From NCBI RefSeq assembly GCF_900604485.1, contig NZ_UWOP01000002.1, positions 124,001 to 188,000 on the forward strand: a DNA stretch of 64,000 bases, in the 5' to 3' direction. Position numbers and translations under genes: made by a program. The DNA comes from Enterococcus mediterraneensis (GTDB lineage: Bacteria > Bacillota > Bacilli > Lactobacillales > Enterococcaceae). Below, in pieces: positions 57,102 to 64,000 of the stretch; the first letter of the stretch is position 1, and each line of letters opens with the position of its first letter. The notes under the pieces were generated by a model that worked only from the letters and a program-made list of their open reading frames with translations, had not been told where the DNA came from and searched no databases.

Positions 57102-57120
57102 ACAGTATATGCTATACTGT
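57102..57120. promoter_or_regulatory. 19-bp palindrome in the divergent promoter region
   Basis: ACAGTATA-TGC-TATACTGT, perfect 8-bp arms, in the 92-bp gap between the ATPase and deacetylase genes. It contains TATACT in both directions, so it may be back-to-back -10 boxes, a shared operator, or both. Confidence 0.6.
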
Positions 57121-57157
57121 TCCTTGTGATTATGAATAGAAAGTAAAGGTGAACCAA

Positions 57158-57913
57158 ATGTTTCGAACACTTGTATTCCACGAAATACGCCCTCAGGAAG
57201 AACTCAGCGAACAGGTCCGACCTATCCAAGTAGCGGATGGGTATCAAGACGCGCTGCCTCTTCCACTTTTCAATAGTCTTTCTCATTTTAAACAACAAAT
57301 AGCGTTTTTAAAAGCGGAAAATTATCACACATTGAGTTTGGCAGAGGTCAAAGCTTTTTACACAGAACAAAAACCATTGCCTGAAAAAGCGATTTTGATT
57401 ACTTTTGATGACTGCTATCAATCGATGAAAAAATACGCCTACCCGATTTTAAAAGAAGCAGGTTTTCAAGCTGTCGCTTTTGTCGTCAGCGGTTGGCTGT
57501 TTTCTGAAGCCAGCCCCTACAACCAAGAAAAATCACAGACTCTCAGCTTTGAGGAGCTCGCAGAAATGACTGATGTCTTTACCTACGCCAATCATACCGC
57601 TCACTTCCACGAACGTCGCGGAACAGTTGAGTCCAAATCCATGTGGTCGACTGCTGAAGCCTTCAAAAAAGATTTGCTGGAATGCGACCAGTACGTTGCT
57701 GAAAAAGATGTCTTCGCGTATCCGTTCGGCTTGTATGATCAAAAAACTGTGACGACATTAGCTGATTTAGGCTTTGTATTGTCCTTTACGACGAAACCTG
57801 GGGTCAATACTGTTACAACTTCGCCATTGGAACTGCATCGTGACGTCATCCCGTTTTCGATGCCGCTTGAAATCTTCAAAAAAACCATCAGAAATAAGGA
57901 GTTTTCTCAATGA
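57158..57913 (+). CDS. Polysaccharide deacetylase family protein (NodB domain)
   Basis: 251 residues. NodB motifs: ILITFDDCYQS (catalytic and metal Asp), ANHTAHFHE (metal histidines, the first in NHT) and FAYPFGLYD. No signal peptide, so it acts inside the cell unless exported otherwise; the substrate may be a small N-acyl compound rather than cell wall glycan. AAAGGTG precedes the ATG at 57158. It overlaps the binding-protein gene by 4 nt, which links it to the transporter's substrate. Confidence 0.85.
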   Translation: MFRTLVFHEIRPQEELSEQVRPIQVADGYQDALPLPLFNSLSHFKQQIAFLKAENYHTLSLAEVKAFYTEQKPLPEKAILITFDDCYQSMKKYAYPILKEAGFQAVAFVVSGWLFSEASPYNQEKSQTLSFEELAEMTDVFTYANHTAHFHERRGTVESKSMWSTAEAFKKDLLECDQYVAEKDVFAYPFGLYDQKTVTTLADLGFVLSFTTKPGVNTVTTSPLELHRDVIPFSMPLEIFKKTIRNKEFSQ

Positions 57914-58878
57914 AAAAATTTGCCGCTTTAGGTTTGTTCGCCCTTTCAATGACACTATTCTCTGCTTGCGGACAAACAAGCCAATCAACTTCAGCTACCG
58001 ACACTTCGACAGCTGAAACCCAAAAGGTAACAGATCAAACACTGAAAATCGGCGTTCTGCCTGCTGAGTCTGCGATTCCCATCATCCTTGCAAAAGAAGA
58101 AGGATTTTTCAAAGATCTTGGTTTGAACGTTGAGATCAAAGCATTTACATCTCCTAATGATCGGAATGTCGCGATCCAAGCAAAAGAGCTGGATGCGACT
58201 ATCAGCGATGTAATGACCGAAGCTACTTTTAAACAAAACGGCATCGATATGACGATCACTTCAGATATTTTAGAAGATTTCAAGATCTTAGCTTCCCCCA
58301 ATTCTGGATTCAAAGAGATGAAAGATTTCGATGGCAAAAAGGTAACGCTTGTCCCAAATTTCATTCTTGAATACATCATGGATCAATTTGCGAAAAAAGA
58401 TGATTTTACTTACAAAATCGTCGACATTCCTTCTTTTTCAGCCCGTTCTGAAGCACTGCTGAATGATCAAGTAGATGGCGCTGTTTATACCGAACCGCAA
58501 GCAAGCATGCTGGCTTCACAAGGGGCAGTGATCTTAGGCAGCTCTAAAGAAGCTGGCATCAAAGGCGGAACGATCCAATTCATGGATAAAGTCTTGGATA
58601 AACGCCCTCAAGACGTACAGGCCTTTTATACCGCTTATAACCAAGCAATCGACTTTATGAATGAACATAAAGCTTCCGAATATGCGGATATACTTGCTGA
58701 TTATCAATTTCCAGAAGCTATGAGCACGTATCTGGATAGTCAAAAAGAAAAATACCCTCATGCACAAGCAGTACCAAAAGATCAATTTGAAAATATCATT
58801 GCTTGGACGAAGGAAAAGGGACAGATTGATTCTAGCTACAGCTATAAAGACTTGACAGATTTTGGCTATTTGAAGTAG
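57910..58878 (+). CDS. ABC substrate-binding lipoprotein (NMT1/SsuA-like)
   Basis: 322 residues. Lipobox LFSACGQ; NMT1/THI5-like fold (IGVLPAESAIPIILAKEEGF, DVMTEATFKQNGID, DQVDGAVYTEPQASML). Family members bind pyrimidine, sulfonate or riboflavin-like compounds. It works with the divergent permease and ATPase. Overlap with the deacetylase gene suggests that the substrate is deacylated after or before use. Confidence 0.88.
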   Translation: MKKFAALGLFALSMTLFSACGQTSQSTSATDTSTAETQKVTDQTLKIGVLPAESAIPIILAKEEGFFKDLGLNVEIKAFTSPNDRNVAIQAKELDATISDVMTEATFKQNGIDMTITSDILEDFKILASPNSGFKEMKDFDGKKVTLVPNFILEYIMDQFAKKDDFTYKIVDIPSFSARSEALLNDQVDGAVYTEPQASMLASQGAVILGSSKEAGIKGGTIQFMDKVLDKRPQDVQAFYTAYNQAIDFMNEHKASEYADILADYQFPEAMSTYLDSQKEKYPHAQAVPKDQFENIIAWTKEKGQIDSSYSYKDLTDFGYLK

Positions 58879-58893
58879 AAAGTAAATAATAAA

Positions 58894-58994
58894 AAAAATC
58901 CGAATAAGAATCGAGTTTCGTGATTACCGGTTTGAACGTCAACAATGAAGATGTGCAAACAGGCTGGAAGAACTCTTTTCTTATTTGGATTTTT
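58894..58994. terminator. Long-loop inverted repeat between convergent genes
   Basis: AAAAATCCGAATAAGAA (58894-58910) pairs with TTCTTATTTGGATTTTT (58978-58994), 17 bp with one G-T, around 67 nt. T-runs on both sides. Probably a bidirectional terminator with an inserted loop. Confidence 0.65.
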
Positions 58995-59016
58995 CTATTA
59001 CTTAATAGCTACTGCT

Positions 59017-60006
59017 TTATTTTTCTAGAATATTTTGGATCTGCCGTTTTTCTTCTTTTGATAGGTGGCTATTTTTCAGCGTACTCAGATTGTCATCCAG
59101 ATGGTGGATTTGTGTGGCTCCAACTACTACTGAAGTGATTTCTTCTTGGTCCAACAACCAGGCTAGCGCCAACTGTGATAAAGTCTGGTTCCGTTGACTA
59201 GCGATTTTCGCCAGCTCTTGTAATTGTTTCTGAGTCTTTTCTCGACCGGCGCCTTCTAAAATATGCTTGTTGGTACGATGGATCGGCAGATCTTCTGCAA
59301 TTTTCTCACTCATTTTATCTGTCAGAAGCCCTTCTGCTAACGGACCATAAGCGATTCCGCCAATCCCATTGTCATTCAAAAACCCTAACAGACCGCTATC
59401 TCTGGCTTCGCGGTTCATCATATTGTAAGACATTTGATGGATCACAAAAGGTGTTCTTCGCTCTTTGAATAAACGAACCATCTCGGCTGTTTCTTCCACA
59501 TTATAATTAGAAATACCGATATAATAGGCTTTCCCTTGTCTTACGATCAAATCAAGAGCTTCAGCAGTCTCTTCAAAAGGCGTATTGGGATCTGGTCGAT
59601 GGGTATAAAAAATATCTACGTAATCCAATTTCATTCGTTGTAAGCTGTGATCCAAACTGGAAGCAATATACTTTTTTGAACTCCATTCGCCGTAAGGTCC
59701 CGGTCCCATGTGAAAACCAGCTTTAGTTGAGATCACCAATTCATCCCGATAATCAGCGAGATCTTCTGTCATGATTTTGCCAAATACTTTTTCAGCATCC
59801 CCTGGTGTTAAACCGTAGTTGTTAGCCAGATCAAAATGGATGATTCCTTCATCAAAAGCATGAAGAACTAATTCTCTTGTCCGTTCATAGGTGGATAAGG
59901 CATGTCCGCGCCACAAACCTAATGAGATCGGTGGAAGAATCAGGCCGGATCTTCCGCTTCGGTTGTAACTCATCTTGTTGTATCTTTGTGGATTTGCAGT
60001 ATACAT
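59017..60006 (-). CDS. Aldo/keto reductase (YghZ-like)
   Basis: 329 residues, TIM-barrel AKR with the catalytic set Asp and Tyr in FDLANNYG, Lys in ISTKAG and His in FYTHRPD. The GPGPYGEWSSKKYI segment resembles the L-glyceraldehyde-3-phosphate reductase (YghZ) group. NADPH-dependent reduction of aldehydes is likely. Single-gene unit. Confidence 0.9.
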   Translation of the reverse strand: MYTANPQRYNKMSYNRSGRSGLILPPISLGLWRGHALSTYERTRELVLHAFDEGIIHFDLANNYGLTPGDAEKVFGKIMTEDLADYRDELVISTKAGFHMGPGPYGEWSSKKYIASSLDHSLQRMKLDYVDIFYTHRPDPNTPFEETAEALDLIVRQGKAYYIGISNYNVEETAEMVRLFKERRTPFVIHQMSYNMMNREARDSGLLGFLNDNGIGGIAYGPLAEGLLTDKMSEKIAEDLPIHRTNKHILEGAGREKTQKQLQELAKIASQRNQTLSQLALAWLLDQEEITSVVVGATQIHHLDDNLSTLKNSHLSKEEKRQIQNILEK

Positions 60007-60156
60007 TTCTTCATCTCCTTTACTAACTTTAGTTTATCACATTTTGGACCTTTCTGACCTCTTGTGACAGCTCAGCAAAAGACATTGGATATTCCAAGAT
60101 GACTATCGGTTGGTTTTTGATGAAAAACTAGAGGATTCGTCCTTGAAAATAGACTA

Positions 60157-60408
60157 GGCAGATCTGGATTTTGAGTCACCTAATCTTCCTTCCGCATTAC
60201 GGGCGGCAGGAGATGCTAACTTCACTACTCTTGCTTCCCTGCTTTCTATGTGGATTTTCCGGATCGGGATGGGATATCTCGTAGGTGTCGTCTTGGGATA
60301 CGGGTTAACTGGTATCTATTTCGTTATGACCGTGGAATGGGGCGTGCGGGGATTGATCTTCTTCCTGCGCTTCAGAGGATCGAAATGGTATCAGCATAAG
60401 CTGACTTA
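60157..60408 (+). pseudogene. C-terminal fragment of a MATE-family efflux transporter
   Basis: 84 codons without start, preceded by an in-frame TAG at 60154. NLPSALRAAGDANFTTLASL and LSMWIFRIGMGYLVG, then EWGVRGLIFFLRFRGSKW, match the last two membrane helices of MATE proteins. The N-terminal about 370 residues are missing, so this is the relic of a deletion. Confidence 0.8.
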
Positions 60409-60425
60409 ACCTAATTTTTAACTTG

Positions 60426-60475
60426 CAACACCCCGCTACCTTACGCTGATAAATAAGGTAGCGGGGTTGTTTTTA
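60426..60475. terminator. Bidirectional terminator at the end of the GH65 gene
   Basis: CAACACCCCGCTACCTTA pairs with TAAGGTAGCGGGGTTG, then TTTTT; one bulge near the base. Confidence 0.85.
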
Positions 60476-62605
60476 CTGTATATCCATTTTCTTGATGGTG
60501 TGATCATTTTGCATTACAGAGATGGTATATGTTTCTCCTCTATAAATGGTGTTGAAGCTGATTTCTTCTATTTCTTTAGGTAAATGGGGTTCGACTTTCG
60601 GTCCATTTTCATCAAAAAACAAATGGCAAAATCCTTCAATGATCGTTAGGAATGTTCCACCCATTGATGCCGTATGGATACCGTCCTTCGTGTTTCCATG
60701 GGTATTATCCAAATCGACTCGGGCGTTTTCCAGAAAATATTGATATCCCTTTTCTACATTGCCCAAACGACTATAGACCGTTGCGAATGCCGAATAGGAA
60801 AGTGTGGAATCATGAGTCGTGATGCGATCATAATATGCTACTGTATCAGTTGCTACTTTTTCGGTGAAATCTTCCGGAAACAACATGAGTGCCAATACCG
60901 CATCGGCTTGCTTCGCTACCTGATAGCGATAGATCATTAACGGATGATAATGCATCAAGAGTGGATAGTGGGTTTCTTCTTTTGTCAACGGCCAAAAAGC
61001 TTTGTTTAGGAAATCGCGATCCTGTGCAATGATTCCTAGTTCTTCATTCATCGGCTTAGCCATGTGTATTGCTTTTTCTCTCATCTGATTCAGTTCTTCG
61101 TCCGTGACCTGCCACTTTTCTTGGATCTCTTTCCATTTATTAGGATATTCCGTTTTTATTTGTTGTGCTAAACGATCCACCCACTCAAAATGATGCTGAA
61201 CCATTCGATTAGTATAGAAATTATCATTCACCAGTACCGAATATTCATCAGGACCTGTCACCTTATCAATATGGTAGCTGCCGTCTCGATAATAGCCGAT
61301 CTCATTGAAAACCCGCGCAGTCTCTAACAGCACGGAAAAACCGCCTTGGATCATAAAATCCATGTCATTTGTCTGCCGATAATAACTGATAAAGGCATAA
61401 GCGATATCCGAATTGATATGATGCTGGGCGGATCCGGCTTCAAAGAAAGCTGAAGATTCAGAACCAGAGATCGTTCGCCAAGGATAGAGCGCTCCTGATC
61501 GATATCCGAATAACCGCCGATTTTCTTGGGCTTTCGCTAATGTGTTGATACGAAACTGCAACATCTGCTTAGCAATCTCTGGATTCAAATGGAGAAACAC
61601 TGGGAATACATACATCTCTGCATCCCAAAAATAATGACCCTCATAACCGCTGCCGCTGAGTCCTTTGGCGGCGACACTGGTCTGTCCATCTGTCCCGACA
61701 GATTGCAATAATGCATAGGTGCTGTAATTCACGCTTTCCTCTAAAGGAAGCTCACTTTTTATCCTGATAGCTGCGGTTTGCCAAAATTCTTTCAAATATT
61801 CTTCCTGCAATGTCGCTAATGCATCAAAATCCAGATCAAGACCTTGTTGGTCGTTTTCATAGAATCCATAACTAAGGATTTTTTCATAGCTGGTATTTTC
61901 CAAAGCGGTCTGTACAACGATCCGCTCCTCTAGCCATCGCGTAGCAAGATGTCCGCCTTTTATTTTCCACTGCAGTTGGGCTTTCAAATGAGAGTTTTTC
62001 GTTTCAAACCAACAAGCGTTCTTTTTTGTTGGATCCTCGGTCACCTCCAATGAGTGGATTTCGTGGCTCATTCGGGGATCATTTTTATCGATGGTTTTGA
62101 CTGGTTGGAAATTAAAATGAGTCTCTAATTCAATTGGCTCCTGATGATTGATTCGTTCAAAATCGATTTTCATGGCAAAAAGATTTTTATAGGTAAATGA
62201 AGCAAGCCGATAAATCGCGATTTTAGTCACTCGTCCTTTAGGAGACTTCCACACCAATTTACGGACTGTCATCCCCTTTTCCAGATCGACATAACGTTCG
62301 GACTCTTCTACCATTCCTTGATCGATCCGAAAAGCTTCCTCACCGATTTTGATCAAGGTCGTCTGTCCGTCTACTACGCTGATCATCGTTTCTCCTGTCG
62401 GGGTAAAACCCGCCATTTTTTCCGGATAAGAAATGGTTTTCGTTTCATAAAAACCATTCAGATACGTCTCACGATTGGTAGCGAAAAAATCATAATAGGC
62501 CTCTTCCAAGTTCCCTCGCACCCCAATAAATCCGTTTCCATTGAATAAGATACTTTCCGCTTTTTCCAGTTCTTCTTTTGTGTAATCATTTAAAGAAATC
62601 TTCAT
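60473..62605 (-). CDS. Glycoside hydrolase family 65 protein, disaccharide phosphorylase
   Basis: 710 residues. N-terminal beta-sandwich, then an (alpha/alpha)6 barrel with GHYFWDAEMYVFPVF and KVTGPDEYSVLVNDNFYTN; the Glu in GPDEY is the general acid of the family. The RSGALYPWRTI loop is typical of bacterial phosphorylases for maltose, kojibiose, nigerose or trehalose; which one cannot be told. It releases beta-glucose-1-phosphate. Paired with a GH31 gene. Confidence 0.88.
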   Translation of the reverse strand: MKISLNDYTKEELEKAESILFNGNGFIGVRGNLEEAYYDFFATNRETYLNGFYETKTISYPEKMAGFTPTGETMISVVDGQTTLIKIGEEAFRIDQGMVEESERYVDLEKGMTVRKLVWKSPKGRVTKIAIYRLASFTYKNLFAMKIDFERINHQEPIELETHFNFQPVKTIDKNDPRMSHEIHSLEVTEDPTKKNACWFETKNSHLKAQLQWKIKGGHLATRWLEERIVVQTALENTSYEKILSYGFYENDQQGLDLDFDALATLQEEYLKEFWQTAAIRIKSELPLEESVNYSTYALLQSVGTDGQTSVAAKGLSGSGYEGHYFWDAEMYVFPVFLHLNPEIAKQMLQFRINTLAKAQENRRLFGYRSGALYPWRTISGSESSAFFEAGSAQHHINSDIAYAFISYYRQTNDMDFMIQGGFSVLLETARVFNEIGYYRDGSYHIDKVTGPDEYSVLVNDNFYTNRMVQHHFEWVDRLAQQIKTEYPNKWKEIQEKWQVTDEELNQMREKAIHMAKPMNEELGIIAQDRDFLNKAFWPLTKEETHYPLLMHYHPLMIYRYQVAKQADAVLALMLFPEDFTEKVATDTVAYYDRITTHDSTLSYSAFATVYSRLGNVEKGYQYFLENARVDLDNTHGNTKDGIHTASMGGTFLTIIEGFCHLFFDENGPKVEPHLPKEIEEISFNTIYRGETYTISVMQNDHTIKKMDIQ

Positions 62606-62663
62606 GCATATTCTCCTTTTGATGTGAGATCAGTTTATGTGTGAACCTAAGTCAATATATCGG

Positions 62664-62711
62664 AAAAGAGAATCTCGATCCTACTTTTAGGATACTGGGA
62701 GATTCTCTTTT
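62664..62711 (-). terminator. Terminator between the GH31 and GH65 genes
   Basis: AAAAGAGAATCTC (62664-62676) / GAGATTCTCTTTT (62699-62711), perfect 13-bp stem. Part of GH31 transcripts may end here. Confidence 0.75.
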
Positions 62712-62725
62712 CTGCTAGTATAATT

Positions 62726-64000
62726 CTAACTTCTTTGGATATAAATTAATTCATACAAAGCATTTCGCAGATCTTCGTTTTCAATCTGCTGTAAGAAAGC
62801 TGTCAGCTTGAAGCCGTCAGTAGTTTCTTTGAAATAGCACCAGATCCGTTCCTTTTCGGAAAATGGAATTTCTGCCTTATTTAGGAGATCAAAAAATTTA
62901 TCGCGAATAACCTGTGTTTGAACTGGCTGAAACCCTTCTACGTTAATTGTTATAGCATTAGAAAAAGCTGCGTCGATCAAGAAACTTCTTTCAGATAACT
63001 TTAAATCAAAAGGTAAAGTCTGTCCCAAATCACCTTTTGGTTCAAACATCTCAGTTCCGCAAAAAGTCAATAAATGTTCTCTTTCAGAAGGCAGAACCTG
63101 ATTTGGATCTTCTACCATAATTGTAACGACTTTTTGTTCATAATCCAAGCGTATCGTTGTAACTGCTCGGTTTCCATCTTTTTCTTCAATCAGCTCAAAG
63201 TGATTGCTTTTTCCGGGAAAAATCTTCCACTGTAAACGTAGTGGCAACTCTTCACTGTTAGTTTTTTTGAGATCTCCGTCAAAAGGAATGATTCCACCCG
63301 CCTTTACAAAAACAGGGATCGAATCTAAGGAGCGATAAACAGACAATTCAACATTTCCGGAATAGCGCAAATTTGTAAAAAGATCATACCAATCCCCTTC
63401 AGGAAGATACAGGCGATTTTCTGATAAATGAAGTTTTTTATTTTCAGGTTTTATAATAGGGCTGACTAATAACTCTGATCCAAAAAAATATTCGTCTTTG
63501 TAAGTATACGCGTTGTCTTCTTCAGGATGATCGTAGTAAAGCGGACGAACAAGAGGCAATCCCTTTTCAGCAGTTAAAACATTCATGGTATAAAGATATG
63601 GGATTAACTCATGACGCAGCTGTAAAAATCGAATCATGTTCTTCTCGATATCCATTCCATAAATCCACGGTTCTTTACTGAAGAAAGGACTGCTGGAACT
63701 GTGAAGCCGATTGATCGGACTGAACACCCCAAATTGGACCCAACGCAATGCCAGCTCTTCGTCTTTGTAACCGTGCATGTGTCCCCCTATATCATGGCTC
63801 CACCAAGTATAGCCGATATTACTTGCGGTCGCAGTCATATAAGGCTGAAAGGCCAATGAGCGCCAGGTCACGATTGAATCGCCAGAAAATCCAATAGGAT
63901 AACGATGACTTCCTGGTCCAGCGAAACGGGACAAAATCACTGGATCTTTCCCCTGTTTCTTCATATCTAAAATATGATAGTGATTCAATGTCCACAATGG
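62726..64000 (-). CDS. GH31 alpha-glucosidase-type enzyme, C-terminal part (5' end outside window)
   Basis: 424 residues visible; the frame is open to the right edge. FAGPGSHRYPIGFSGDS contains the acid/base Asp of GH31 and SNIGYTWWSHDIGGHMHGY its substrate-site motif; the nucleophile WxDMNE region lies outside. C-terminal beta domains follow. Together with the GH65 phosphorylase it suggests breakdown of an alpha-glucoside. Confidence 0.9.
   Translation of the reverse strand, partial: PLWTLNHYHILDMKKQGKDPVILSRFAGPGSHRYPIGFSGDSIVTWRSLAFQPYMTATASNIGYTWWSHDIGGHMHGYKDEELALRWVQFGVFSPINRLHSSSSPFFSKEPWIYGMDIEKNMIRFLQLRHELIPYLYTMNVLTAEKGLPLVRPLYYDHPEEDNAYTYKDEYFFGSELLVSPIIKPENKKLHLSENRLYLPEGDWYDLFTNLRYSGNVELSVYRSLDSIPVFVKAGGIIPFDGDLKKTNSEELPLRLQWKIFPGKSNHFELIEEKDGNRAVTTIRLDYEQKVVTIMVEDPNQVLPSEREHLLTFCGTEMFEPKGDLGQTLPFDLKLSERSFLIDAAFSNAITINVEGFQPVQTQVIRDKFFDLLNKAEIPFSEKERIWCYFKETTDGFKLTAFLQQIENEDLRNALYELIYIQRS

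Noticed and set aside
58920-59138. 72-codon frame on the plus strand with hydrophobic residues
   Set aside because: It overlaps the long-loop terminator and the antisense of the aldo/keto reductase gene; no family and no ribosome binding site.

Overview
The window reads as a chromosomal segment of a low-GC lactic-acid coccus, most likely an Enterococcus. This rests on gene content rather than a marker gene: a CitMHS/CitO/CitG citrate locus, an AmiACDEF-type oligopeptide permease, an HrtBA-like heme exporter with its own TetR regulator, PRD antiterminator and EIICBA PTS genes, many AAGGAGG ribosome binding sites with ATG/TTG/GTG starts, and IS200/IS605 and IS150-type elements. No rRNA, tRNA, CRISPR array or prophage was found.

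Layout. 1-2.1 kb: end of a citrate locus (transporter C-terminus, citO-like regulator, citG). 2.1-4.6 kb: divergent two-component system. 4.7-6.9 kb: PsiE-like protein, a padR/HAAS pair in which the second gene carries an apparent one-base frameshift, and a glutathione peroxidase. 6.9-8.7 kb: IS200/IS605 element with intact tnpB and frameshifted tnpA, inserted just upstream of gpx. 8.8-18.3 kb: membrane protein, MFS transporter, two HIT proteins and the five-gene opp operon, all on the minus strand. 18.3-19.7 kb: opp promoter and a short TnpB-like protein that has lost the visible RuvC catalytic positions and the zinc finger. 19.9-24.2 kb: a decayed class III lanthipeptide-like locus (LanKC remnant, ABC exporter, tandem-repeat peptide gene) with a divergent Rgg-like regulator. 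24.6-29.5 kb: EIICBA PTS with antiterminator, papain-like protein, MsrA. 30-38.3 kb: cellobiose-family EIIC, heterodimeric ABC exporter, DUF1905, queG/queT, hemerythrin-like protein. 38.4-44.7 kb: PTS EIIC / DUF4127 / HAD / nanE / EIIA operon, then a DeoR-HAD pair. 45-47.5 kb: hrtRBA-like operon with a perfect 36-bp palindrome in its promoter. 47.9-52.7 kb: RpiR regulator whose terminator is split by an IS150-type element, glycerate kinase, second nanE. 52.9-58.9 kb: metNIQ-type importer and a divergent nitrate/sulfonate-type ABC system with a polysaccharide deacetylase. 59-64 kb: aldo/keto reductase, MATE remnant, GH65 phosphorylase and the C-terminal part of a GH31 glycosidase.

The most striking system is the pair formed by the opp operon and the catalytically dead TnpB homologue at 18810-19727, with its structured 3' region. 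It matches the TldR family (TnpB-derived, RNA-guided transcription repressors; an opp-associated clade is known from enterococci). The inferred logic is that an RNA made from the 3' end of this gene guides the protein to a nearby opp promoter, whose core I can read at 18390-18418. I found only short, statistically weak guide/target matches, so the target itself is unproven.

Other notable points are the lanthipeptide remnant with 108-bp leader repeats, a regulatory sequence block shared by the nanE-PTS operon and the rpiR gene, a possible translational switch in front of queT, and several genes broken by one missing base in a homopolymer run, which could be real decay or sequencing error.
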